Below, one piece after another: positions 1 through 26,797 of a DNA stretch of 64,000 nt. A model generated the notes under the pieces. The model saw nothing but the letters and a program-made list of their open reading frames with translations. It had not been told where the DNA came from and did not search any database. Where the stretch lies: positions 1,010,778 through 1,074,777 of the forward strand of contig WBMV01001018.1 in assembly GCA_013396655.1 (NCBI GenBank), written 5' to 3'. Origin of the DNA: Campylorhamphus procurvoides. Its lineage: Eukaryota; Chordata; Aves; Passeriformes; Dendrocolaptidae. A program made the position numbers and the translations under genes. The stretch's first letter is position 1. Each line of letters begins with the position of its first letter.

Positions 1-4214
<4,214 letters not shown>

Positions 4215-5092
4215 CTAGGGGGAAAACAGGAATAAACAGTTACCAGCTTTCAGCACGTGGCCTGCGGGAGGGCACTGGAGAAAAGTTTACTGAAGAGGCA
4301 CTAATGTTAAAAGAGCACACAGAGAATCAGATACATTAGTCGGGGGCACGGAGCTGCTCAGGGATATTGTCAGATTGCCAGATGAGAGGATCTGCTGCTC
4401 GGAAATCAATATGCTGACGCTCCAGAGAAAGTGTAGGTTAGCAACCTGTGAGCTACCCTCCCTGCAGGAGGACCTTCTTTTTTTTTTCCCTTTTCTTTTT
4501 CTTTTTTTTTCCCTCCTGAGGGATGCAGAGGAGTTAGATAAATGACTTGATTTATCTTTCTGCCAGCAGTTGTAATTCACAACTGTTACTGTGAAATATG
4601 TGAGAAAGCAGAGAACATCAGCTCTACTTGGCTCAGAACAAGAAGAAGGGAAAGGGAAAACAATATGCAATTTTGCAGTATTTAAGACAATTTTATGACT
4701 GAAGTGTCTTAATTAGGCTAAGTAAATATGCATTACCATATTTTCATTTAATAAGTAACGATTAAAGATGAATTACCTGTTTCTACATGAACCTTTTGTC
4801 AGGTTTAGTCATGCATTTTTGGGCTTAATTAAGACCAATTCATTGCGTTAGTTTATGCTGGTTTATGGCAGCCTCACCGCCGTCAGGAAAATATCCAAAG
4901 ACACAAACCACAAACAAAGTATTTCCCATTAAAAATCAGGCAAATTCAGCTGCCTAATTGGCAAACAAGGAATTTGGAGACCAGGGATTCTTAACAGCTG
5001 GAACACATCAAATTTTAGGTAGCTCGCATGCGTGTGTTATGAGCAGAGCTGGCCAGCACTTTATTGCCAGAAGGTAACACAGCATCACCTAC
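4215..5092 (-). other. TENM2 intron, 0.9 kb
   Basis: A C/T-rich low-complexity run lies at 4474-4517 on the plus strand, purine-rich in the gene sense. Nothing else was recognised. Confidence 0.85.
4474..4517. repeat. Polypyrimidine low-complexity run
   Basis: About 44 bp of nearly pure C and T on the plus strand (ctttttttttttttccc type). In the TENM2 transcript it is a polypurine stretch, so it is not an acceptor tract for this gene. Confidence 0.9.
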
Positions 5093-5389
5093 GTTCTCCA
5101 GGTAGGTGTAGCTCCACACCTTCCCATCGGCAAACATGCGGGACACGACCCTGCCCTGCTTGTCGATGTCGGTCCTCTCGCTCATGGCCCCGCGCTGGAG
5201 CCCGGCCAGGCGCCCGTTGGGGAAGTAGGACACGTTCACAGCGGCCAAACCACTGCTGGGCAGCCACAGGAAGGGCCGGCCCAGCTGGTCGTAGATGATC
5301 CGCAGCGTGAATTTGCGGTGGTCGTCGTAGATCTTCTCCGTGCGGATGTTCCGGTCGTAGTCCATGGACAGTAAGTTCCTCCCGTGCAC
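5093..5389 (-). CDS. TENM2: TENM2 exon: YD-repeat shell
   Basis: The exon is 297 nt (99 codons), acceptor cttccacag, phase 0 at both ends. The product reads [20 protein letters not shown], then [40 protein letters not shown] and [20 protein letters not shown], ending in Asn. Repeated Y-D and N-G-R-L patterns are YD repeats. The donor lies in AAC|GTAGGTGATG: only the first GT keeps the frame into the next exon. The last codon here is AAC (Asn) where mammalian TENM2 has Lys as remembered. The exon is clearly GC-rich (third positions mostly G or C). Confidence 0.96.
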
Positions 5390-7326
5390 CTGTGGAAGGG
5401 AGGGAAAGCAGGCTGTGCTCAGGGTGGGGTGGGCACACCGTCCCTCTGGATTTTCAGCTTGAGAATGCATGCACAACAAAGAAATCAATCCATTTTGGAA
5501 AGGGCAGGATGTCTTCCTGACAACTGGCTTTTGCTTTCTACTTCTCAGTCTACTCAAATCTGGGATTTGGAGGGTTTTGCTGGGATAACTCCCATCTCCC
5601 TGCGACGTGGGAGATGATATCCCAGAGAGAAAGGCTTCCCTGATGGTCAGAACAGGCAGACAGGCTGCATACCAAGGTCTTAAAGTGCAGAGAAACAAAT
5701 TATTTTGCATGGAAGTAATTCTTCTACTTCTGCCATCAACAGTTCTGTGCCATTTTCCCTACAATCACTCTAAGAACAAAAGGAGAAATTATAATTTTTT
5801 GTCTTCACTGAGGTTTAGCAATTTGGCTTCTGTAATTTCAACACCCTGCTTAGAATTAATTCATTTATTGTTTTCTTCATTTACTTTCCAAATATTCAAC
5901 AGATCCTTCAGCAACCCAATCACTTGGCATGGGTTTCATTTCTGTTTAAAAATCCTGATCATACAGGCTGGGAAAGATGGATTTCTAGTCTTGATAAACA
6001 AAAGCACCAAATAATGAGGTTAAACATTTAAATTTTTTTCTTTTTTTTTTTGTTATCATTTTCATTCCAAGTACAGCATGAAGTGTTTCAATGCCAGAAT
6101 TAAATATTTAATTTTTTTAAGTAAAAGAGCCAAACAAGCAAAGGAGAATAAGAATGCCAAATGGAGAGGCTTCTAGTGAGAGTGCTATAATGAGAGATAC
6201 ATAAATACATTCACTGGGGGCTAAACCATAGAATTCAGGCTAATGCTGTAATCTGATAAAGCTTCTTAAGTAATTTAATTGTAGATGCATCATTAATAAA
6301 GTAGAAGTCTTTAAATTAGATACAATTTGAGAGCAATGACTACTTAAAAAGTATTCATCAATTTCTGGTAATTTGTTCTTCAGCTTATATTTTACAGTGG
6401 CTTTGATTAAGCAACGTTTTCTCTCACCCAAAATTAAACTGCACATCAAACAATATGTAAATTAACCCTGAGCCTTTCTTAAGGACATAAAAGTTATTCT
6501 GAGATATATTCACTGGCAAGAGTAAACCCAATTCCCACCCCAACCAACTCAGGAGGAAATCAGTTATACAGAAAGCACATTTAAAATTAATACAATTTTG
6601 TGTTTGTAAAGAAATAATTATTTCAAATTATTGCTCATTATCCTAATTTTTGCCATTAATAAAATTTATCTCTTTAACAGTTTGCATTTCCTCGGTGGGC
6701 AATTACTAGGAAAAAAAGCTCTCTTCTGTAGGTTTTCCCAAAGATTATCCCAGCAACTTCTCCTATGACTCAAAGAAAAGATATGGTATTTTTCTTAAAA
6801 CACCTTGGGGCAAAATAAATCATATTCTGCTCTCCCACTGTAATGAAAGCAAAGCCAGGGAAGCCAAACTCAACATCAGTACTTTCTTAACTGGTTACTC
6901 TTGTTTTGTAGGATCAGTCCTGATGACAGAGACATAACAAACCCCTTTCCATTAGCAGGAGAGGGATTTCACTTCCCAAAAAAACATTTAGCTATAGAAT
7001 TAAAGGGTTAGTATATGACTGACAGATCCCAATTTCTAAAGGATGGACAGATTTTCTAAAAGGAAGAAAACAAAAGTGTTTCAGAAAGATTATGCACTGA
7101 ATTTTAGCTTTTGGAGGTTTATTGGTTTCTGTTTGGGATTTTTTTTTGTAATTTCTGAAGCTTCATAAAGCAGTTGAGATTTCTGGGATTCCTTCCCTCC
7201 CTCACAGTAACTGCAACCATAACCTGCATGTAGGAAACACTGGTCCAGGAATCCTCCCTTTTCTCAAGAACACAGAAAACAAAATTACTAGGGTTTTTTT
7301 AAATGATTACACAGACAAGAGCTGTG

Positions 7327-7369
7327 CACACACACAAACATCACTCAGAGATGCACACACAAACATCAC
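7327..7369. repeat. Duplicated CA-rich segment
   Basis: The stretch cacacacaaacatcac occurs twice about 28 bp apart, both preceded by tgca. Confidence 0.85.
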
Positions 7370-7914
7370 CTGCTTGGATAATCCACTAACTTCATTTGCA
7401 TTTGGAAAATGAGTAAAACCGGAGAGTGTAATTGCAGTATCATATTAATTATATAGAAACCCAAACAGGCTGACTAAACTCCCACTTTTCCTGGGAACAG
7501 TAATAAGAGTTCCAATTACCACCACTGCACATTACCTGACAAGCCCTTGCTCTTTTGCTCACGACCCATGTGCACATCTGGTTTCCCCCCAGCTGCTGCT
7601 GAGGTGGCTCTGGGGATGTGCCCTTTGTGCCCTGGAAAGGTCTGGCCACAAAAATCACTTTATGTGACGCTGCACTACCCCAAAAACTCTTTAAAAGGGC
7701 ACCCTAGCAAGGCTTTAGCTGAAGCTACCACAAGACACTGAGCATGTGGTGCATAGAACAGCAGCAGACAGTGATGGGATAAGATAAAGGTGAAGTGCAG
7801 GTCTTCCCTTCTCGGGGTGATGGAGTCTGCAAGGTGTGTGTGCAGACACTGACATGCACGGTGTGATGGGCAGAGCAGGGGCCACGGGAGCAGCACTATG
7901 TGAGGACTCAGAAC

Positions 7915-8275
7915 CATCAGGTGTTTTGGGTTGGGAGGGACCTTTAAAGATCACCCAGTACATTCTCCCTGCAGTGAGCAGGGACATCTTCAACTGGAAC
8001 AGACTGTGTAGTGTCCAACCCCACATTTGGCATTTCCAGGGATGGGCCACCTACCACCTCTCTGGGCAGCCTGTGCCAGTGCCTCACCATTCTCACCATA
8101 AAAGATTTCTTCTTTATAACTAGCCTAAATCTACCCTCTTTTAGTTTAAAATCACCAGCCCCTGCCCTATCACAACAGACCCTGCTAAAAGTCTGTCTCC
8201 ATCTTTCTTATGAGCCCCCTTTCAGTCCTGGAGAGCAGGGCTATGTGCTCCAGCAGCTACTCCTGACAGCACTGA
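7915..8275 (-). mobile_element. CR1 LINE fragment, about 360 bp, antisense
   Basis: The plus strand reads gttttgggttgggagggacc, then atttccagggatgggccacc, gtgccagtgcctcaccattc, ctaaatctaccctcttttag and ccctgccctatcacaacaga. This order is the reverse complement of the avian CR1 3' region. It is the longest CR1 copy in the window. Overlapping ORFs here are repeat-derived. Confidence 0.9.
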
Positions 8276-8322
8276 GAGGTGACACACCCACCTGAGAGGT
8301 GACACACCCACCTGAGAGGTGA
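8273..8322. repeat. 20-bp tandem repeat, about 2.5 copies
   Basis: The unit tgagaggtgacacacccacc occurs twice exactly and then partially a third time (tgagaggtga). It starts where the antisense CR1 copy ends. Confidence 0.95.
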
Positions 8323-9599
8323 ATGCCACACAATGACCACCCCTGGTTGTGAACTGGGGCTGCAGGAGATGGCCCTGCACACTCCCTCACCTCTGCAGGT
8401 TGTACCATCACTGCATGCCATGCTGTCCCTGCCTGCCACCTGCTCCCCTCAGTGTTGCAACACACTTGCTCCATTTCGTTCACTAAGCAATTTATAAAGA
8501 TGAGTTAGAACAAATGAAATGCAAATAAATTCTACGCTTTCTCCTCCATTTTTGAATTTCATTTTCAGTCCACTCAACCTGTGATAATCTCATAGTGATT
8601 TTCATTTAAAAGAGCTAAATGGATATGTGATTATTGTTACAGGAACTAACACCAGACAATTAAGTGTTGAGGTGTTGCTAGATAAAGCATTGTTTTGATT
8701 TGCATAAACACGATGCAAGAAAATCTATCTCAGGCAAGGTTTCAGCTCTAAGATATGTTTAACTTCAGCTAATTACCACAAGTACCTCTATTAAATTTTT
8801 AGTATTGAGAGTTAGGATTACAGCAATTTAATTTTGGGGTCCTATTTATTTTTATTTTGAACACCCAGCCCAAATGCAGAGCTGATCTATTTTCCACTTA
8901 TAATGAACTGCTGCAGGTCAACACATCAAAAATCAATTACACAGCCATGAAATTTAGTCATTAAGGATTAGCTGCTAATCTCATTCCCTTTTTTGTCTAA
9001 CCTTCCCCCTCTCCCCAATAAATACATTCTGAGCATTTGTGGGAATAAGGAACGAGATGTTAACTCAACACTGGGACACTGGGAATTATATGTTTAGCAA
9101 TAAGAAAATACCAAAATTTAACATCCAAGTAATTACTTTTTTTTTGTAAATCACCATACAATTGTTTACATATGTTGCATTTAATATATCATCTTGAACA
9201 TACAGGACTGTAGCTCATGTTCAGTGATGTTGAAAGAATTACTAAAAGAATGAAGACTTGATTGGCACTACATTTGTTTTCTCCCCAGTATCTCAAAGCC
9301 CTTCCAAAAATACACATACTGAAGCAGCCAGTGAAAGTTTAGATACTGAAGGGGAAGAAAGGCCAGCTAAGCACAGAATAGGATTAATCCAGCTGCAGCA
9401 GATCTTTAATTTGGCAGGGGATGGATTACATGACCTGAGTGTCTTTCTTATCCTATGCTCATGACTTTGTAATTATAGCAATTATTTTCCAATCGTGCCA
9501 TTTGGGAAAGGGAATAAACACAACATGCCTGTCTCAGTGAGTCTGGAAGGGGATTTGACAGCAGCAGAAAGCAACTGCTCGAGCTGCAGTTGTGTTTGC

Positions 9600-9880
9600 T
9601 CCATGTCTCAAGCCAAGGGATGAGAGGAAATGGCCTTAAGTTGCATAAGGGGAGGTTCAGATTAGATATTTTAAAAACCTTTTCCATTGAAAGAGTGATC
9701 AGGCATTGGAATAAGGTGCCCAGGGAGGTGGTGGAGTCACCATCTCTGGAAGTGTTCTAAGAAACATCTGGATATGGCACTTGGGGATGTGGTTTAGGGG
9801 TGGCTACAGGGGTGCTCAGTTAGCAGTTGGATGAGATGATTTTGAAAGTCTCCCCCAACCTGGTTGATTCTATGATTCTG
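9600..9880 (+). mobile_element. CR1 LINE 3' end, sense orientation
   Basis: The segment shows the CR1 3' region in forward orientation: gagaggaaatggccttaagt, ggggaggttcagattagata, gtgcccagggaggtggtgga, gtcaccatctctggaagtgt and the terminal ttgattctatgattctg, which is the typical 3' end of avian CR1. The left boundary is approximate. It is opposite in strand to the other CR1 copies here. Confidence 0.9.
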
Positions 9881-10137
9881 CAATATTTTGGGTATTTTTA
9901 CCAATCTCTTTTGGCATACTTTTAGTAATGAAGCTTCTATAGAGAGCTGATTGCAGCAGATGATCCCACTCAGCTAACTGACCTCTCAAACAGAGCAAAG
10001 CATGTCATACCAAAGACAATCCCACCACTGTACATTTTTAACGAGTAAAAACAGGGAAGTCATGTCCTTCAAAATACAAAATTAATTTGCTGCCCGAAGA
10101 GGAAAAGATCATTATTGTAATGACAGATTCTACTTAC

Positions 10138-10373
10138 CCTGAGCTTTCTTCCAAACACAGTCACTTTGCCTTTAATCTGTTCCTTCCTCAGACGCCATTC
10201 AATTGAGTTTAAACCATTTTCCATTGGTAGAGAAATATTACATCGTCCTATGGTGGGAGTCACAGTCCCAGCCAGGACATGAGGTTCGCTGTGAAAGCTA
10301 ATGCTCATGCCATTGGCATACATCACTCTCAAAGTACCATTATTACAGAGCTGGTAGCTGTTCCTCACTTGAT
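10138..10373 (-). CDS. TENM2: TENM2 exon: YD-repeat shell
   Basis: The exon is 236 nt, acceptor attgctgtag, donor gtaagt, phase 1 to 0. The product reads (D)[16 protein letters not shown], then [20 protein letters not shown] and [20 protein letters not shown], ending [12 protein letters not shown]. The [19 protein letters not shown] stretch is TENM2-type; TENM3 differs here as remembered. The strong donor follows the codon AGG. Confidence 0.97.
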
Positions 10374-21421
<11,048 letters not shown>

Positions 21422-22871
21422 TTAGAGAGAAAGAAAGCATAAAACAGAAACAGCTGAGCAGTCTAGAAACTTCACAGGCTTTCAGAGCTTGGATACTCAT
21501 CAGGCACAGAAAGATCTGGAAAGAAAGTCTGACACCTTCATACGGAGCTGAGGTCTGAAGGACCATCATCTGAGGACCTGACTTGATTAAGGGCCTGGCC
21601 GGTGTTCAGAGGGATTGTCATTTTAAATTTCACTCATGCTTCTACACTGAACCTTGCACAGCAGAGCCCAATAAGCCAGAGCTGCACAGCAGTCTTTCCT
21701 CTTGATCTCTTTAGCCCTTTAGATCTGCTCCAGGTCAATTCTCTTCAGCTTATCTGTCTCCCCCCTCCCCGCTACCTTGTTTAACTTCCTTTGGAAGCAG
21801 AAGTCATACGAGTAAGACCAAAGAATCAGCTTCTGAGTTACTTAGATTATGCCACAAGATTTGTGAGGTCCTGTATAAACAGGAGACAGAGGCATAACAA
21901 ATTTATTCCTAAAGCAAATTTGTTCTCATTCATTCTTATCAAGAATCTCATTTACGGCAGATGAAGTTGGTTATAGAACTAAAACCAGAGACCCCGAGTG
22001 TCTGACTTTAACTCCAAACCTTCTGTTATCGAGAAACTGGTCCTCAGTTTGTGATTAGAATGGGCGCTCGTATGGAAAGCTACTTCTCTTCTGGAATATA
22101 TGTTTTTTGACAGCTTGTCACATTTTGGAACTACTTTAGCAAATCATCTGAAAATTGAGAAATGTCAATCTTTGCAATATATATACATTCACACACACAG
22201 AACTGCAGTGCAGAAATATTTTCCAAGTCTTGCCTGGCTAGTTTAACTCAATTTAGTTGGATTTTAAGTGTGATGTGAATTTTCCAGCCTTTGGAGCCTA
22301 TGGGTGAGCATAAATAAGGTCAATGGTGGTTTCAAAGCATAGGAGACAAATGAAGACAGGAAGGAAAAAAAATGAAGGTTACTTACCAGTAACCAGAGAT
22401 ATTTGCCTCCAAATATCCACACTCCTAGTTTCATGTGGCAAAAAGTGCCCATCTCCAAGAGTGAGGATACACAGAGGTAAGTTCAGATGGACACAAGCCA
22501 TTTCTTGATCAGACTCTCTCAAACTATAGTAAGACCACTTTTGGCAGATGGATCATCGGCACACAAAGATAACTGTGGTCGTGTGGTCATGACCAGATTT
22601 GGAGGAATGAGGAGGCCCCAAAGTAGCACTTTCTACTGTTATTTTCCTCTCTGCCAGTCTTTGACATGCCATGATTTTAGGTCAAGAACGCTTTGTTCTA
22701 AAACTGTAGAAAGTAGGAAGGAGATTGGTTGGATAGCAATTCAGTAGGCAGAGGCACTACCATCTGCTGAAGTCTAGGAGTGTAGAAATTAGAGATGAAG
22801 AAATACAACAAACAAAAAATACTTGGCAGGTTCGTTTCATGCATGGATCTCAGAGTACTTGAAAAAGATGG

Positions 22872-22995
22872 GTATTGCACCCATTTTACAGAGGAGGAAA
22901 CTGAGGCACAGAGAGGTTAAGTGGTGTAGACAAAGTTATGCAGGGAGACTAGTGACATGCTTGGGATTAGAGCGCAATCTCCTTATTCCCCAAGT
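22872..22995 (-). mobile_element. Probable MIR-type SINE relic, antisense
   Basis: The plus strand reads acccattttacagaggagga, then aactgaggcacagagaggtt and aagtg, which closely follows the antisense core of the MIR/CORE-SINE consensus. The match weakens after about 22916 (gtgtagacaaagttatgcag resembles the degenerate tRNA-distal part). MIR-like SINEs are ancient in amniotes and rare but known in birds. The strand call follows consensus orientation. Boundaries are approximate. Confidence 0.72.
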
Positions 22996-23336
22996 TCCTC
23001 TCCTTATCTTCAGCAGCAGACTGCACCTCTTCACTAGACCCTTATCCCATTCCTTCTCACCCCTCCAAAATAATGCTCAATCGTCTTTGCCACATAGAAA
23101 AAGAGTTCTTGCCACTTAGGAGATTCCTCCAGTCTCTCAAGAATCTGAGCCATACAAACACCTGCACTGCTGGTTTGAGATTCTGCTCTCTTCTTCCACC
23201 ACACTGTCCCCTGACACTGAGGACACTCTGCTGTGACACTGCTGGTGTGCCCTGTTTCACAAATACACCCAAACTTAGCTCAAGGCTGCCCTTTTGCAGC
23301 TGGTGCCTTTTGTGTGGCCCTTCTAAAACTAGGCAG

Positions 23337-23375
23337 GCACAGACTGGAGCTGGGCACAGACTGGAGCTGGGCACA
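23337..23375. repeat. 17-bp tandem duplication
   Basis: The unit cagactggagctgggca is repeated twice directly, followed by a partial third copy (cagac). It explains the local ORF with a repeated RLELGTD motif, which is not a gene. Confidence 0.92.
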
Positions 23376-25219
23376 GACACAGCTGCTTGCACCTGGGGAC
23401 AGGACCCTTGCTGGTCTCAGTGGTCTCACACAGAGCCCAGAGGAGCAGCAGCCACTGCACAGGAATGGAAGGGTCTCTCCTTTTTCGCCAGCCAGTGTGT
23501 GCCCTCCTGAGTGAGCAGAGCCCTGCCTCCCTTCTGCCCTCAGCTAGCCCCAGGTGTGTCCTGCTGCTACCAGCATGGGATAAGGGATGAGTCAGAGCAA
23601 GGAGCAATGGCAGAACACAGGCTTGTCTCCCTCTCCTCTCCTGCAGTCACGGTGTGTCCATGGAGCTCACCCTGCCTCTCTCCTCTGCAATCTCCCCCAG
23701 GGCACTTGTGCTTTGGTTCCAAATCAGGGAGCTGCGCTCCTGTTGCACACCCCTTCCCTCTTTCCTGAGCTCTCTCAGGGAACAGAGAGTGGAAGACTCT
23801 CCGTGCAAATTTTTGAGGGACTTTGGCAGAAAACGACTGCTAGAAGGTGACATGCACTCCCTGTGTCCCCACAGGATTGATGAGACTATTGCCTCAAACA
23901 GGGATGTTTTTTATAAATGAGTAGTCAATATGTCTCAAATTGGCGTCTGAGCAATTAAAGACCTCTGTCTCTCTTCTCTCTGTAATCTTTTATTTGAATT
24001 ATAGGAGGCTAAGGATTGTACCTTGTTTTAAAAGATTTTCCATGGCATTCAGCATTTCTCAGAGGCCTCTGCCAATAATGTCTCTGCCTCCAGGCCTCCT
24101 GAATGAATGTGGTGGTCACCAGCACCCACAGCCTTATTCTGCTCTATGAGGGCCAGCAGGACCAGCTTATCCTCCCTGTTCTTCTCATAAGTGCATCAAA
24201 TTCACAACAGTGCAACAGCAGCTTTTCCTTAAATTTAACCAAAAAGAGAAGCTGCCCAGAGCAAATCTAAACACCTGAAAAACAGACTTAGCTTAGTTGA
24301 AGCAAACAAGGAGCCTCCAGCACAACCAGTGATCATTAGCAAATTGTGAATTAATTCATCCAGGTAGGAATATTTAGTGGTGTTAACACTTGCTATACCA
24401 AAATACACTGTTAAGGGGAAATAATACTATTTAGCCCAGACCATCTATTGCATCAACTTGTATTACATAAATGGAAAGTATGGTTTTAAAAGGGTGATGC
24501 ACAGGACACCATGGAATAGTTTACAACAGCTCTTCTTGTTCTTGCCCTTGATTTTCTCCAGGATGAACATCCTCCCTGTCCCACGTGTGGCATGGAAGGA
24601 GGTTTCCTAAGCTGCTGCCATCCAGAAGACCTAGTGCTCAGGTGAGACGATGGGAAATTGCTTCTCCTGACATCCAGAAAGGTTATGCCTCCCTCCTGAG
24701 TCTTACAATGACTGCATCTAGTGCATACAGCCAGCCCCACGGGTTGACTAACTGTTAAATGTACTTGACAAAAGAAATATAAACTGAATTATGGCAAAAG
24801 ACAGCAGGTTCAGAAAATCATTAATGACTGGAAAGTAAGTTTTTGACCTATATGCAGTCATTAGTGCTTTTGTGAACCTCTCTGGCATTTGTGAAAATGC
24901 TGTTGTAGTTTACCTTGACCATTTGGACCAATTAGAGACAGCAGGGAGAGGTGTTTATCTAGAAGTTAGTTTGGGGTTCATTATACTTGCATTCTACTAG
25001 AAATTTCTAATTACTGTCAAAACTTATTTGGTTGCTTTTTGACTGCATTTCATAATTGCTAATGCTTACCATATTCATAACACACAATTAGCACATAAAA
25101 ATGTTTCTATATATGGTACATGAAGAACATAACATTACACGAGAAGCACAACACAAAAAGCAAACACAATGAAGCAAACAAACCATATCAAATTATATGG
25201 GAAAGAGCTCATGTCTTAC

Positions 25220-25240
25220 CTATGTTTAAACTCTTTATTT
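25220..25240 (-). CDS. TENM2: TENM2 21-nt microexon: NHL splice insert NKEFKHS
   Basis: The exon is found by frame logic, not by length. The upstream exon ends ...GAG CTG AG and the downstream exon begins C AAC AAT. Between them a 21-nt segment flanked by ctataaag and gtaagac supplies exactly the missing residues: AG+A gives Arg, then Asn-Lys-Glu-Phe-Lys-His, and AG+C gives Ser. NKEFKHS is the known alternatively spliced insert in the NHL beta-propeller of teneurins. In mammals, published work reports that its presence alters trans-cellular binding to latrophilins and synapse specificity. The exon is phase 2 at both ends, so skipping keeps the frame and changes the junction from Leu-Arg...His-Ser-Asn to Leu-Ser-Asn. 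The acceptor looks weak and the donor (gtaaga) strong. Confidence 0.95.
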
Positions 25241-25242
25241 CT

Positions 25243-25285
25243 TTATAGAAAGAGAACAGAAGAAAAAAGAACAAACAGTTAGCTG
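25243..25285 (-). promoter_or_regulatory. Pyrimidine-rich acceptor tract of the TENM2 microexon
   Basis: In the transcribed sense this tract reads largely as tttgttcttttttcttctgt and ttctctttct before the weak acceptor ctataaag. A possible branch point (gctaactg) sits just upstream. UUCUU and UCUU motifs are typical binding sites of PTBP1/2, which repress neuronal microexons in other tissues. The regulatory role is inferred from motif content only. Confidence 0.55.
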
Positions 25286-26759
25286 AAGAATAGATGGTAA
25301 AGCAAACATAGTATTTGTTTTATTTTACAAAAGGACACAGGAGAAGATATCTCTTTTCAGCACTAGCCTTAGCTCAGTTTACAGATGAAGAGTGCCTGGG
25401 AGGGAGAGAGCTCCAAGGCAGTTCCCTAGTGGGATACCCCCACCCCCACCCTCATACACAGGAAACTCTCTGGACCATTGAAAGAGTTTTCACTTCGAAA
25501 TATGTGTATCTTCTGGGCTGGGAGTGAGAGAAACTGGCAGTTTTCTGAAGACAGAGCTGGGCAGGGAAAGGTACTGGGCTTAGAAAGTTGTCTGCCAGTT
25601 GGAGATAACCTCTTTAATCCAAATAGGTTTCCAACAAGCTATTTCTAAACAAATTTCTACTGTACAGTTTGTTTTCCTCTCCTCCCAGTCTCTACAATAA
25701 TTGCTTACAGCAAGTTTGGATGCTCCTTGGCATCTATTGAAGCCTATGAAAGCAAATATCAGGGTTAAAAAAAACCCTTCTAAATGAGCAGTAAGGTACT
25801 GTAAATGGGGGATAAACAGCATTAACTGATCCAGTTTACTGCCCAGACACAAAGCCAAGGGAAAAGTGTCCTCTGCTTCCGAGAAGGAAATGAATACATT
25901 CTCCACACCACACTGTTTCACTGTGTTGATGTAATTTCCATTTAGGAATATCCAGTGCGAGGGAAGTGACCCCTGAGCTGCAGCACTTGAGGCACAGCCC
26001 CCAACTTGCAGTACCAGCATTAAGTGGGACATGCAACCCTTGAGCCAAAATCCCTATTAGCCATTCCAAGCATGCACCTTCAAAAAAGGACAGTGCAGAA
26101 GAAATATGCACACTAGGATATTCTGACGTATAAAGTTACTCAAGACTGATATTGGTTTATGTGAAATCAAAATTATATAGTTTTGAAATCTAAATAAAGT
26201 GATGTATTTGGTTTGTAATGCCCGTGGACATACTATTGCAATGTTATTCAAGGTACTTGATATGAGCTAAAGACTGCTCTCATTCATATTTAAATGGCTC
26301 AAATCTTCCAACTCTTACCCGTGTAACTCATACAGATTTTAAGATGAGCAGAGAATCACAATTATGTTTGCTGGAATGGATCTTAATTCCCTTTAGAGGA
26401 ACAAGGGGCAAAAGACATTGCTGTAAATCCCAAAAATCCGAGTGTCAAGTCCTTTGCAGCTGTCCAACACCACTCACAATACAGTAGCTTCCTTGTTCCT
26501 TTGTCATAGTTAGAACAGAAGCTAAAGAAGCTATGCTATGGAAAGCAGACTTTCCTAAAGGAGAAAGTGGACAATAGCAGATTAACAAGTCCATCTCCTG
26601 TTTCTTTACTGATGTCCTTTCCTATTTGCCCTCTCACATGCTGAAAACTGAAGTTCCCTCTCAATCTCTCTCATATAGAAAGAAAGGAAATTACTCAGAC
26701 TGATAGTGTTGTAAACTTTGAGGCAACTTTCGAACATCAGGTGTGCCAGGAAGCTTTGC

Positions 26760-26781
26760 CACTGCCTGATATCAGGCAGTG
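26760..26781. repeat. Perfect 22-bp palindrome
   Basis: The half-site cactgcctgat is followed immediately by its exact reverse complement, with no spacer. A perfect palindrome of this length is not expected often by chance in 64 kb. It lies about 1.5 kb upstream of the microexon in the transcribed sense. Confidence 0.95.
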
Positions 26782-26797
26782 AGGTGCACACAAATGC

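Larger units (their letters stand above)
5390..10137 (-). other. TENM2 intron, 4.7 kb, with two CR1 fragments
   Basis: The intron contains an antisense CR1 fragment (7915-8275), a short tandem repeat directly beside it (8273-8322) and a sense-oriented CR1 3' end (9600-9880). A CA-rich duplicated stretch lies at 7327-7369. The rest is AT-rich and unremarkable. Confidence 0.85.

Noticed and set aside
22823..23850. Cluster of ten or more overlapping ORFs in both strands
   Set aside because: The frames contradict each other, contain the 17-bp duplication and a SINE relic, and none shows a domain.
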